From: Acidimicrobiales bacterium AG-410-I20
Lineage (GTDB): Bacteria; Actinomycetota; Acidimicrobiia; Acidimicrobiales; MedAcidi-G1
Reading direction: 5' to 3'
DNA: 48,922 nt
NCBI GenBank assembly: GCA_003215175.1
Contig: QCKS01000008.1
Coordinates: forward strand, 1 to 48,922
This document shows, piece after piece, positions 34,417 to 43,359 of this stretch (its first letter is position 1; each line of letters starts with the position of its first letter). Below the pieces are notes generated by a model. It did no database searches. It was given only the letters and a program-made list of their open reading frames with translations, and was not told the origin of the DNA. The position numbers and the translations under genes were made by a program.

Positions 34417-35313
34417 ATGAGTCGTTCAATGAACCGAAATGTGATCGTCACTTGCGCAATTACAGGAGCAGGTGACACCACTGGGAAGAGTCCAGAAGTT
34501 CCAGTTACTCCAGAACAAATAGCCAACTCTGCTTTAGAAGCAGCGGAGGCTGGGGCAACAATCGTTCATTGCCATGTTAGAGATGTAGAAACTGGAAAAG
34601 GAACACGAAATGTTGCTCATTATGAAGAAGTAGTAGAGAGAATACGAGACAAGAATAAAGACGTCATAGTAAATCTCACTTCTGGCATGGGTGGCGATCT
34701 CAATGTTGGGCCAGATGATAATCCAATGGACTGGCAACCTGGAACTGATCTTGTTGGAGGACGTGAACGGTTAAGCCACGTTGAAGTCATTCGTCCTGAA
34801 ATCACGTCCCTTGATTGTGGGTCTCTTAACTTTGGTGATGACAACGAGGTTTATATTTCAACTCCGTCCATGCTAAGAATCATGGCGGAACGTGTTCAAG
34901 AGTTAGGCGTAAAACCAGAGTTAGAAGTGTTTGACACAGGAGGCCTATGGTTCGCAGAAACAATGATCTCAGAAGGCATTGTTGATGCTCCTTATTGGAT
35001 TCAGTTATGCCTATCTATTCCTTACGGAACCCCCATGGATATTGGCATCCTGCAGGCAATGGTAAGTCGCTTACCTGATGAAGCTGAGTTCACCTCATTC
35101 GGATTAGGCGCCATGCAAATGCCTATGGTGGCTCAATCCATAATGCTTGGAGGGCATGTACGAGTTGGGTTAGAAGACAACCTTTACTTGAAACGCGGAG
35201 TACTCGCCACAAACGCATCCTTAGTAGAGAGAGCATGCCAGATTATTGATTTGCTGGGAGCATCAGTCCAAAGCCCAGAAGAAGCGCGAGAAACATTGCA
35301 ACTAAAGCGATGA
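34417..35313 (+). CDS. Beta-keto acid cleavage enzyme (BKACE/DUF849), dehydrocarnitine-type by context
   Basis: A 298-residue Zn-dependent enzyme of the BKACE family, which condenses a beta-keto acid with acetyl-CoA and splits it to acetoacetate and a new CoA ester. The metal-binding pair is His51/His53 in IVHCHVRD, and VNLTSGMGG and VEVIRPEITSLDCGSLNFGD build the pocket. In bacteria that degrade carnitine, a BKACE cleaves 3-dehydrocarnitine to betainyl-CoA. The next gene, overlapping by ATGA, is a carnitine-dehydrogenase-like protein, which supports that specificity. Other beta-keto substrates (such as 3-keto-5-aminohexanoate) cannot be excluded by eye. Confidence 0.85.
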   Translation: MSRSMNRNVIVTCAITGAGDTTGKSPEVPVTPEQIANSALEAAEAGATIVHCHVRDVETGKGTRNVAHYEEVVERIRDKNKDVIVNLTSGMGGDLNVGPDDNPMDWQPGTDLVGGRERLSHVEVIRPEITSLDCGSLNFGDDNEVYISTPSMLRIMAERVQELGVKPELEVFDTGGLWFAETMISEGIVDAPYWIQLCLSIPYGTPMDIGILQAMVSRLPDEAEFTSFGLGAMQMPMVAQSIMLGGHVRVGLEDNLYLKRGVLATNASLVERACQIIDLLGASVQSPEEARETLQLKR

Positions 35314-36281
35314 GCGAAGAAAAATTGACTATTGCTTGCATCGGAATGGGAGTCATTGGCTGCGGATGGGCAACTCATTTTCTAGGGCAAGGCCATAACG
35401 TCCGAGTCTGGGATCCAGTTGAAGGAGTTGAAGAAAGACTTAACTCCTATTTAGATCTTGCATGGCCAGCTATGACCGAATTAGGCCTACCAGAAGAAGC
35501 AAACCGAGAGAACTTTATTGTTTGCGAGACGGTAGATCAAACAATTGAAGGAGCATGTTTAGTTCAGGAAAACGCCCCAGAGCGCCTTGAACTCAAAATG
35601 GATCTCATCGCAGAATTAGACGAGATTTGTTCTAGCGACGTTGTGATCGCTTCCTCAACTTCAGGGTATTTAATCAGCGACATGACCCAACGATGCAAAA
35701 AACACCCTGAACGAGTTGTCGTTGGGCACCCCTTCAATCCGGTGTACTTGTTGCCTCTAGTTGAAGTAGTAGGAGGGCCAAAAACGTCTCAAGAGAATTT
35801 AATAAAAGCTCAAGAAATATATGAATCAACTGGAAAACTTGTTTTACGGCTAGACAAAGAAGTTGACGGGTTTATTTCTGACCGGCTGCAAGAAGCGATG
35901 TGGAGGGAAGCCTTGCATATGGTAGCGAATGGAGAAGCTACGGTAGAGCAACTAGACCTAGCAATTACCGCCGGCCCAGGTTTACGGTGGGCATTAATGG
36001 GGCCGATGTTGACCTTTCATCTAGCTGGTGGTGAAGGCGGTATGGCACATATGCTCGACCATTTTGGACCTTCTCTAAAGTCTCCTTGGACACGGCTAGA
36101 AGCACCAGAATTAACTAAAGAACTACGCGATGCAGTAGTGAACGGATGTGAAGAAGAGGCTGCAGGTCGCAAAGTAGCTGATTTAGTAAGTGAAAGAGAC
36201 AGAGGGCTAGTTGCAATCATAAAGGCGCTACGGAAATCAGAAGTAGGAACTCCCGGGAAAGGTTCTCAGGATGGAACCTGA
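35310..36281 (+). CDS. lcdH: L-carnitine dehydrogenase-like 3-hydroxyacyl-CoA dehydrogenase family protein
   Basis: A 323-residue NAD-dependent dehydrogenase. The Rossmann motif IGMGVIGCGWATHFLGQGHNV is at 11-31, QENAPERLELK and IASSTSGYLISDM follow, and GHPFNPVYLLPLVEVVGG is the pattern I associate with carnitine dehydrogenases. Predicted reaction: L-carnitine to 3-dehydrocarnitine. It overlaps BKACE by 4 nt and the following dioxygenase gene by 11 nt, so the three are one translational unit. A plain 3-hydroxybutyryl-CoA dehydrogenase role is less likely, because the order with BKACE and a gamma-butyrobetaine hydroxylase homologue matches carnitine catabolism. Confidence 0.84.
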   Translation: MSEEKLTIACIGMGVIGCGWATHFLGQGHNVRVWDPVEGVEERLNSYLDLAWPAMTELGLPEEANRENFIVCETVDQTIEGACLVQENAPERLELKMDLIAELDEICSSDVVIASSTSGYLISDMTQRCKKHPERVVVGHPFNPVYLLPLVEVVGGPKTSQENLIKAQEIYESTGKLVLRLDKEVDGFISDRLQEAMWREALHMVANGEATVEQLDLAITAGPGLRWALMGPMLTFHLAGGEGGMAHMLDHFGPSLKSPWTRLEAPELTKELRDAVVNGCEEEAAGRKVADLVSERDRGLVAIIKALRKSEVGTPGKGSQDGT

Positions 36282-37497
36282 AGAACGGGAAGCACTTCCC
36301 GCACCCTACGACTTACCTACTGGGGATTTTTATCTGTATCCAATTACCGCAGAAATTGTTACAGCAAAAATTACCGAGCGAACAATTAGGGTCAACTGGA
36401 ATAATGAGGAAACAAGTGACTTCCACTTTTTCTGGTTGCGTGATAATTGCCCATGCTGCGTGCATCCCTATACGCTTGAACAAACCTTTGAAATAGTTAA
36501 CGCCCCCGAGAATTTAAGACCTTCTCAAGTTGAAGTAACTCCAGAAGGAGCGTTAGTTGTCCAATGGCAACCGGAAGAACACAAAAGTGTATTTCACCCT
36601 GGATGGCTGAAGGAACATTGTTACTCAAGTAAAAAATCTCTTGGCCTGAACCAACAAATAGAAATGTGGGATTCTTCCACTCGAGAAAAACCGGACGAAT
36701 ATAACTGGAGCAATATTTGTAACGATGAAAATATTGAACTGCAATGGCTCCAATCAATACAAACTACGGGTTGCGCATTAATCCACGCAGTACCACTTGA
36801 AGATCCAGCTGTGGGCGAAGTAGCAAACCGAATAGGAGTCATGCGGCACTCTAATTTCGGAGACCTATTTGATGTGCAAGTTGATTTTGACCCTGTAAGC
36901 AATTCAAACACAGGTCTTGAACTACCCCCCCACACCGATCTCCCCACTCGTGAATACCAACCAGGGATGCAACTGCTTCATTGCCTAGTAAATGACGTAC
37001 AAGGAGGCAACAGCATCCTTGTTGATGGATTCCGTGTAGCAGAAGAAATTCGAGAAAAACATCCGAAATCTTATGAACTCCTCACCACAATCTCCTGGGA
37101 TTTTGCGAATCGAAGCCGAACCAGTGACTATCGATGGAAAGCACCAATGATTGGCTTAGACCAAGCGGGAGAATATTCAGAAATACGAGCCGGTAGTTGG
37201 CTGAGATACCCTCTGCAAGCACCACCAGAACTAATGGAAGACATGTATGAGGCCTATCGGATATTCGAGACAACAAGTCACGATCCACAATTTCAAATCA
37301 AATTCCGTCTTGAAGCTGGCGACTGCATGATCTTCGATAATCGCCGAGTTCTACATGGTAGGACCGTCTTTGAAGCAAAAAGCGGGAAACGCCATCTTCG
37401 CGGGTGCTATATCGACCGAGACGAGTTACGTTCACGGATACGTTTACTTGAAGGTAATGAACGCCGTAGATTAGTACTTTCTGAGATAGAAAAATAA
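36271..37497 (+). CDS. Gamma-butyrobetaine dioxygenase-like 2-oxoglutarate/Fe(II) enzyme
   Basis: A 408-residue protein with the two-domain plan of gamma-butyrobetaine hydroxylase. The N-terminal DUF971-type domain (about 30-115) has a cysteine cluster CPCC at 60-63 near His65, likely the structural Zn site. The C-terminal TauD/TfdA-like domain binds Fe(II) through His221, Asp223 (PPHTDLP) and His362 (RRVLHGR), with Arg374/Arg377 placed to hold 2-oxoglutarate. Predicted reaction: gamma-butyrobetaine plus O2 plus 2-oxoglutarate to L-carnitine. It feeds the carnitine dehydrogenase encoded just upstream. Trimethyllysine dioxygenase is the main alternative, but context argues for the butyrobetaine reaction. 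Confidence 0.84.
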   Translation: MEPEEREALPAPYDLPTGDFYLYPITAEIVTAKITERTIRVNWNNEETSDFHFFWLRDNCPCCVHPYTLEQTFEIVNAPENLRPSQVEVTPEGALVVQWQPEEHKSVFHPGWLKEHCYSSKKSLGLNQQIEMWDSSTREKPDEYNWSNICNDENIELQWLQSIQTTGCALIHAVPLEDPAVGEVANRIGVMRHSNFGDLFDVQVDFDPVSNSNTGLELPPHTDLPTREYQPGMQLLHCLVNDVQGGNSILVDGFRVAEEIREKHPKSYELLTTISWDFANRSRTSDYRWKAPMIGLDQAGEYSEIRAGSWLRYPLQAPPELMEDMYEAYRIFETTSHDPQFQIKFRLEAGDCMIFDNRRVLHGRTVFEAKSGKRHLRGCYIDRDELRSRIRLLEGNERRRLVLSEIEK

Positions 37498-37524
37498 TTC
37501 AAAATTACGTAGTAGTTTTATTGT

Positions 37525-37546
37525 AAGAATTCTTTTAATGCATTAA
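37525..37546. promoter_or_regulatory. Two adjacent perfect palindromes before the formate dehydrogenase operon
   Basis: AAGAATTCTT (37525-37534) and TTAATGCATTAA (37535-37546) abut each other, 17 bp before the fdhA ATG and just upstream of AAGGAG. They could be an operator for a regulator of formate oxidation. AT-rich palindromes of this size can arise by chance. Confidence 0.3.
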
Positions 37547-37562
37547 TGATTAAGGAGCGTAT

Positions 37563-39464
37563 ATGAGTGAACGACTCACAGTGCCAATGGTAAGAGACAA
37601 TGGAAACCTGCGCGAAGCAACATGGGACGAAGCTCTTGATCGAGCAGCTTCAGGTTTCAAGAAAGTTCTCTCAGAACATGGCCCGCAGTTTTTTGGCCTT
37701 TTTAGTTGTTCAAAAACAACTAATGAGGTGAACTACGCTGCGCAACGTTTTTCACGCTCAGTTATCGGTTCAAATAACATCGATAGCTGTAATCGAACTT
37801 GACATGCACCTAGTGTCGTCGGTCTGGCGACAGTTTTTGGAGCAGGCGGAGGAACTTCGTCATATATCGAGGTTGAAGATGTTGACGCAATTTTGCTCTG
37901 GGGTTCAAACGCCCGTGAAGCGCATCCAATATATTTTCATCATGTACTTAAAGGACTGAGTAATGGGGCCAAAATGTGGGCTATTGATCCTCGTTATACT
38001 TCCTCTGCGAAATTCGCAGATGCATGGCTGGGTTTGAACGTTGGTACTGATATCGCGTTAGCGAATGGAGTGGCTCGAGAAATAATTCATTCAGGGCTAG
38101 TTCATGAAGAGTTCATTCATCATGCGACAACTGGCTATGAAGAATTTAAAGAACATGTAGAGCCATGGACTTTAGAATTCACGTCTGAAATAACTGGGGT
38201 TCCAAGTGAAGCAATAGCAGATCTTGCACACGGTTACGCAAAGGCGCCAACAGCTCAGATCCTTTGGACTCTTGGAATCACAGAACATCACACAGGAGTA
38301 GATAATGTCCTTGCATTATCTAATCTTGCACTTCTGACTGGGCATGTGGGAAGACCGGGTTCGGGCTTAGTCCCATTGCGCGGACAGAACAATGTCCAAG
38401 GGGGTGGAGATATGGGAGCTTTACCAAATAAATTGCCTGGATTTCAAGATGTAGATAATGATGAAATAAGAGGTAAATTCGAACAGGCTTGGGGAGCAAA
38501 ATTCACCGGTGAAATTGGTCTCAATTTGACCCAGATGTTTGAAGCTATGGGTCAAGACAAACTAAAAGCGGTATGGGTTATTGGAGAAAATCCGGCAGAC
38601 TCAGAAGCAGACGTCAAGCACGCTCGCGAAATGTTGAAACGTTTAGACATGCTTGTTGTCCAAGATGTATTTATGACCAGAACTGCCAAAATGGCAGATG
38701 TAGTTTTCCCCGCAGCACTTGGTTGGGCTGAATCTGAAGGAACGGCAACCTCAAGCGAACGTCGAGTGCAACGCATTCGCGCTGCTGTTCCTCCTCCAGG
38801 TCAAGCTAAACAAGAAGTGGAAATTATTTCTGAAATGGCCCTACGGATGGGATCAACAAACTGGGGGCAACCCACACCCGAAGAGTTATGGGAAGAACTA
38901 CGAACTCTCTCACCCATGCATGCCGGGATGTCTTGGAAGCGCTTGGAACAAGAGGGAGGCATTCAATGGCCCTGCCCTGATGAAGATCATCCTGGTAGTC
39001 CTTTCCTCCATGGACGGTTATGGGAAAGACCAGTAGAAGGAAGACGTGCGCCATTTTCCTGTGTTGAACATCGACCTCCAGTAGATGAGTTAACTGATGA
39101 GTTCCCCATACGTTTAACGACTGGACGGGTTTTAGACTCCTATAACACCGGAGTCCAAACCGATAAATTCGATTCTCCGATTCGTTCCGGTGACGCTCTA
39201 GAAATTTCTTCTGAGGACTCTCTAAAACTCGGCGTTGAAGAAGGAGAAACCGTGAAAGTGTCTTCACGAAGGGGCTCAATACTGATGAGGATCGAGATTG
39301 ACGAAGATCTTCAAACCGGCCTTGCCTTCACAACATTTCATTTTCCAGAACTGGTTGACATCAATCAACTCACTAGTGATGCGTGGGATAGTAAATCTGG
39401 GACAGCAGAATTCAAAGCAGCGGCAATAAGAATTGAGAAGATTGAAAGTATGGCCAATGTCTGA
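37563..39464 (+). CDS. fdhA: Selenocysteine-containing formate dehydrogenase catalytic (molybdopterin) subunit, lacking the N-terminal Fe4S4 domain
   Basis: A 633-residue protein read through TGA at 37800-37802 (residue 80). The open frame continues in phase on both sides, and the context SCNRT-U-HAPSVVGLATVFGAGG matches the metal-ligand site of formate dehydrogenases, where Sec or Cys binds Mo or W. Other signatures include SKTTNEVNY before it and LLTGHVGRPGSGLVPLRGQNNVQGGGDMG and VWVIGENPADSEADV after it; the last ~110 residues are the molybdopterin-dinucleotide-binding domain. The usual first ~60 residues with the [4Fe-4S] cysteines are missing; they are encoded by the third gene of the operon. 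It overlaps the NuoEF-like gene by 8 nt. Reaction: formate to CO2, electrons to NAD via partner subunits. Confidence 0.9.
37803..37832 (+). promoter_or_regulatory. Bacterial SECIS-like hairpin after the UGA codon
   Basis: Eleven bases after the UGA, TGTCGTC (37814-37820) pairs with GGCGACA (37826-37832), closing a GGTCT loop (37821-37825). The 7-bp stem has one U-G wobble two pairs below the loop. From memory, the E. coli fdhF SECIS has the same GGUCU apical loop at about the same distance. This supports selenocysteine insertion by SelB instead of termination. Confidence 0.82.
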
Positions 39465-41262
39465 TCTGAAATTTGGTGTGGACAAACCAACTGCAGAAGA
39501 ACGGGAAGCTATTGATGATTTCATATCAGGAGTAGGGCCAGCTTCAATCAAAGTAAATGAACGGTTCGTAGTTGGTGGGCGTTCACGAGCGAAAGATCGA
39601 AGAAGATTGCTTTTGCCTGCTCTTCATGAACTCCAGAGCACTTCGGGCTGGATTAGCCCAGGCGGACTTAACTACATTTGTAAGGTTTTGGGAGTCCCTC
39701 CTGCAGAAGCATATGGCGTGGCAACTTTCTACCACCTCTTTTCACATCAAGCTCCTGCCGCAAATGAACAGATACACGTTTGTGACGATGTGGCGTGCCG
39801 GCTACAGGGAGCCGAAGAACTTATCAAAGATTTAAAAGAAAGTGGCTATGAAGCAAAATCGAGTCCCTGCCTTGGGCAGTGTGAAAGAGGACCAGCTGTT
39901 TTAATACAACGTATTAAGGGGAAAGACCTTGCAGTTGTCGCTGAATCGCCAAAGCCACTAACAGTTAAGAACATTGATAAAGCTCTAAAAGAAAATGCTT
40001 CTAGCGAACAAGTCACTATTCCACAAAGAGGAACAGACAGCCTTTCTTTACTTGCACGTGTGGGAGTGGTGAATCCCAAAAGCATTAAGGAATATCAAGA
40101 AAAAAATGGCTATGAAGCATTAGGAATCGCCTTAAATGTTGGCCCCGACAAAGTTATAGAAGAAGTAACCGCCTCAAAGCTTTCCGGAAGAGGAGGAGCA
40201 GCATTTCCAACCGGGGTCAAATGGAGAGCAGTAGCTGATGAACAAGGAAGGCCACGTCATATCGTTTGCAACGCTGACGAATCAGAACCAGGGACCTTCA
40301 AAGACCGCACACTTATGGAGGGAGACCCCTTCGCAGTTATAGAGGCAATGACTATCGCTGGATTCGCAATAGGAGCAGAACAAGGGTGGATATATATTCG
40401 CGGCGAATATCCCGTTGCTGAAGAACATCTAAAAAATGCTATAGAAGAGGCCAAAAGGGAAGGACTACTAGGTTCAGATATATCTGGATCGGGATTCAAT
40501 TTTGATATTTCCCTTTACAAAGGGGCTGGGGCTTATATTTGCGGTGAAGAAACAGCACTCTTTAATTCCATTGAAGGATTCCGTGGTGAACCACGAAACA
40601 AACCACCTTTCCCGACTACACACGGATTATTCGGAGAACCTACTGCAATAAATAATGTAGAAACACTAGTAAATGTTCTTCCCATTTTGAGAAATGGCGG
40701 AAGCAATTACGCCATGAAAGGAACAGAAAACTCACCCGGAACTCGACTTTTTTGTTTGAGCGGACGAGTCGAAAACCCAGGTATCTATGAACATGAATTT
40801 GGAATAACTTTAGGTGAAGTTATTGAGGCAGCAGGCGGGGTAAAAGACTCAAAAGAAATAAAAGCGATACTTCTAGGTGGGGCAGCAGGGAGCTTTGTAA
40901 CTGCAGAACATTTACATCTTCCATTAACTTTAGAAGCTACGCGCGAGGCAGGAGTCTCATTAGGTTCTGGAGTCGTCATGGTATTCGACGAATCAGATGA
41001 TCTACCTGACACTGTTCGACGAATTGCAGAGTTCTTCCGAGACGAATCTTGTGGACAATGTGTTCCATGTCGTGTGGGCACTGTTCGACAAGAAGAAGTT
41101 CTTGCCCGGTTCACTCAAGGAACTTCCTTCGCTTCTGATGAAGAACTTCTTGAAGATCTCAGTACCGTTATGAAAGATGCTTCAATTTGCGGGTTAGGTC
41201 ATACGGCTTCAGGAGCTATAACTTCTGCTATCAATCTTGGTTTATTGGAGAGAACCACATGA
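39457..41262 (+). CDS. NuoE-NuoF fusion: NADH-oxidoreductase (diaphorase) subunit of formate dehydrogenase
   Basis: A 601-residue fusion that passes electrons from formate oxidation to NAD. Residues ~20-175 form the NuoE/FdsG-type thioredoxin-like domain with [2Fe-2S] ligands Cys109, Cys114, Cys138 and Cys142. Residues ~195-600 form the NuoF/FdsB domain: GRGGAAFPTG (244-253) for the nucleotide, CNADESEPGTFKDR (271-284) and YICGEETAL for FMN, and [4Fe-4S] ligands Cys532, Cys535, Cys538 and Cys578. The start is the ATG at 39457 (overlapping the fdhA stop by 8 nt); the frame opens earlier, at 39433, inside fdhA. The gene is the electron-output arm of an NAD-dependent formate dehydrogenase. Confidence 0.9.
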   Translation: MSDLKFGVDKPTAEEREAIDDFISGVGPASIKVNERFVVGGRSRAKDRRRLLLPALHELQSTSGWISPGGLNYICKVLGVPPAEAYGVATFYHLFSHQAPAANEQIHVCDDVACRLQGAEELIKDLKESGYEAKSSPCLGQCERGPAVLIQRIKGKDLAVVAESPKPLTVKNIDKALKENASSEQVTIPQRGTDSLSLLARVGVVNPKSIKEYQEKNGYEALGIALNVGPDKVIEEVTASKLSGRGGAAFPTGVKWRAVADEQGRPRHIVCNADESEPGTFKDRTLMEGDPFAVIEAMTIAGFAIGAEQGWIYIRGEYPVAEEHLKNAIEEAKREGLLGSDISGSGFNFDISLYKGAGAYICGEETALFNSIEGFRGEPRNKPPFPTTHGLFGEPTAINNVETLVNVLPILRNGGSNYAMKGTENSPGTRLFCLSGRVENPGIYEHEFGITLGEVIEAAGGVKDSKEIKAILLGGAAGSFVTAEHLHLPLTLEATREAGVSLGSGVVMVFDESDDLPDTVRRIAEFFRDESCGQCVPCRVGTVRQEEVLARFTQGTSFASDEELLEDLSTVMKDASICGLGHTASGAITSAINLGLLERTT

Positions 41263-42122
41263 ATGAAATACCAGTTGGAACTCCACGCTCCAAAATAGAA
41301 ATACAAATAGACGGGAATTTGGTTAAGGCCCCCGAAGGATCAACGATCTTAGATGCATGTAGGCAAGAGGGAATAGATACTCCGACTTTGTGTTGGGCAG
41401 AAAATCTAACCCCAGTAAATGTATGTCGAGTTTGCGTAGTAGAAGTTGAAGGCTCCAGGACCTTGGTGCCGTCCTGTTCGCGACCCATAGAAGATGGAAT
41501 GGTCGTTTCTACTGACAGCGACCGCGTAAGAAAAAGTAGAAAAATGGTTTATGAACTTTTGGCTTCTTCCGTAGATATGGATCGATCAACATCAGAAGTC
41601 AAAGATTGGATGGAACACTATGAGGTGGATAGCGATCGAATGGGAGAAAAAACAGAAATAGCTACTGTCGCACAGCCCCCAAAAGTTCAAGATTCTCTAT
41701 ATGTAAGGGATTACGAAAGATGCATTCTTTGCTACAAGTGTGTTGAAGCATGCGGAGAAGACGCTCAACATACATTTGCAATAGCCACAGCTGGAAGAGG
41801 ATTTGATGCCCATATTTCGACAGAGTTCGATGTTGCTTTACCTGACTCAGCTTGTGTTTATTGTGGGAATTGCATAGGCGTTTGCCCAACCGGAGCCCTT
41901 GTTTTTAAAACAGAACACGATATGCGCGAAGCAGGAACTTGGAACGAACAAGATCAAGAAGTCACGACGACTGTCTGTTCATTCTGTGGGGTTGGGTGCA
42001 ACTTGGAACTACACGTTCAAGACGAAAAAATAGTAAAAGTTACATCTCCAGCTGACCATTCCGTAACTTCAGGCCATCTTTGCATCAAGGGACGCTTTGG
42101 TTGGCAGCATGCCCAACCTTAA
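41259..42122 (+). CDS. Stand-alone N-terminal Fe-S module of formate dehydrogenase alpha (NuoG-like)
   Basis: A 287-residue protein equal to the detached front end of a FdsA/FdhA subunit. It has a [2Fe-2S] domain (Cys45, Cys56, Cys59, Cys73), two [4Fe-4S] sets (Cys155/158/161/165 and Cys199/202/205/209), and a molybdopterin-type Fe4S4 domain (Cys240, Cys243, Cys247, Cys275). It stops at CIKGRFGWQHAQP, exactly where the catalytic subunit would continue; that subunit starts at MSERLTVPMVRDNG. So the alpha chain is split in two, and the front half is encoded last in the operon. The start at 41259 (ATGA overlap with NuoEF) is preferred over an earlier in-frame start at 41187. Confidence 0.88.
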   Translation: MNEIPVGTPRSKIEIQIDGNLVKAPEGSTILDACRQEGIDTPTLCWAENLTPVNVCRVCVVEVEGSRTLVPSCSRPIEDGMVVSTDSDRVRKSRKMVYELLASSVDMDRSTSEVKDWMEHYEVDSDRMGEKTEIATVAQPPKVQDSLYVRDYERCILCYKCVEACGEDAQHTFAIATAGRGFDAHISTEFDVALPDSACVYCGNCIGVCPTGALVFKTEHDMREAGTWNEQDQEVTTTVCSFCGVGCNLELHVQDEKIVKVTSPADHSVTSGHLCIKGRFGWQHAQP

Positions 42123-42231
42123 AAAAAGTATCCGCACCTCTAAGCAAAATGTTCAAGAATGGTTTTATCTCCGCTAAGGTTCCCTGATCGCACAGTAATA
42201 TCAGTGAAGATCAATGAGAAAGGGAGAAAAA

Positions 42232-43359
42232 GTGGCAGCGACAGTAGAGGGGAAATCGAAAAGACGAACTCCACTAGTTGACCGCTTCCTCTTTGTGGTG
42301 AAAGTTCTTCTGATTGGGCTTGTGACCATTGGTTTCTTAGCTTTTATAGCTCAACAAATTTCACCCGATAATTGGTTTGCTAAGTGGCGTAATCCCGGAG
42401 CGACTGGGCTATCAGGAGATCAAATAAAAGGCTTAGTTATATCAGGACTCTCACAAGGAGTTTTCTACGGATTAATTGCTTTGGGTTACTCAATGGTTTA
42501 CGGCGTACTCGGTTTCATTAACTTTGCGCACGGTGAAGTGTTTATGGTCAGTGCCTATACGGGCTATATAGCAGCGAATAAATTTGCAGCGAACGGCATG
42601 TGGGAAAGCAATTTTGCTCTTTGCCTACTAATAGTTCTTCTTCTTTCTGTAATGGTTTCTACAGTAACTGCTGTTCTGACGGAGCGGATTGCTTATCGTC
42701 CTCTCCGCAACTCTCCTCGACTCATACCGCTAATTACTTCAATTGGTGTTTCGTTTGTCCTTCAAAATGCTGTACTTGGAATCTTCGGTCCGGGAACTCA
42801 GGGTTACCCACAACTACCTGAATGGCTAGCGAAACAAAGATCGATACTTACCTTTGAAATATCCGGAATAAAAATTCTTGTCTTCCTTGTAACCATAGTT
42901 TCAATGACGGGACTCTGGTATTTAGTTGAACGTACAAAAACCGGTAAGGCAATGAGGGCGGTAGCAGAGGACAAAGAAATTGCTTCCCTGATGGGAATCA
43001 ACGTTAACCGAATCATTGTGACAACCTTTGCTGTTGGTGGGGCAATGGCAGGAGTCGCAGGAGTAATGTTTGGACTCTTGTTCCGTGCCGTCAATCCTAT
43101 GACAGGGTTCCTTCCGGGCATTAAAGCGTTCACTGCCGCAGTTGTGGGAGGTATAGGTAATCTTGGCGGAGCCATGTCAGGAGGCCTTGCTCTTGGATCG
43201 GCAGAATCAATCGCTCCACAATTAATTCTTGAACCCCTTGGAGTTCCAGGCGTCACGCAATTAAAGGACGCTGTAGCCTTCACCGTCCTAGTTATGGTTC
43301 TTTTATTCAAGCCATCCGGATTATTTGGTGAGCGTCTCTCACAGGAGGATAGAGCATGA
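42232..43359 (+). CDS. livH: Branched-chain amino acid-type ABC permease (LivH)
   Basis: A membrane permease of about 375 residues. The LivH core begins at LVISGLSQGVFYGLIALGYSMVYGVLGFINFAHGEVFMV and ends with FTAAVVGGIGNLGGAMSGGLALG and VLLFKPSGLFG, all family signatures. The N-terminus adds one extra hydrophobic segment before the core. I favour the GTG at 42232 because AAAGGGAG is well placed before it; an ATG at 42214 is the alternative. With LivM, LivG, LivF and the LivK-like lipoprotein it makes a complete HAAT-type importer, whose ligand may be an amino acid or a betaine. Confidence 0.9.
   Translation: MAATVEGKSKRRTPLVDRFLFVVKVLLIGLVTIGFLAFIAQQISPDNWFAKWRNPGATGLSGDQIKGLVISGLSQGVFYGLIALGYSMVYGVLGFINFAHGEVFMVSAYTGYIAANKFAANGMWESNFALCLLIVLLLSVMVSTVTAVLTERIAYRPLRNSPRLIPLITSIGVSFVLQNAVLGIFGPGTQGYPQLPEWLAKQRSILTFEISGIKILVFLVTIVSMTGLWYLVERTKTGKAMRAVAEDKEIASLMGINVNRIIVTTFAVGGAMAGVAGVMFGLLFRAVNPMTGFLPGIKAFTAAVVGGIGNLGGAMSGGLALGSAESIAPQLILEPLGVPGVTQLKDAVAFTVLVMVLLFKPSGLFGERLSQEDRA

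Noticed and set aside
37800-37802. fdhA as a pseudogene broken by a stop codon
   Set aside because: The frame continues in phase with full FDH similarity, the stop is TGA at the exact Sec position, and a SECIS-like hairpin follows.
38824-39279. A 151-residue minus-strand open frame inside fdhA
   Set aside because: It lies wholly within a conserved catalytic domain on the other strand and has no family features.
42804-43310. A 168-residue minus-strand open frame inside livH
   Set aside because: Antisense shadow of a well-conserved permease; its Thr/Pro/Ala/Ile-rich translation has no domain pattern.
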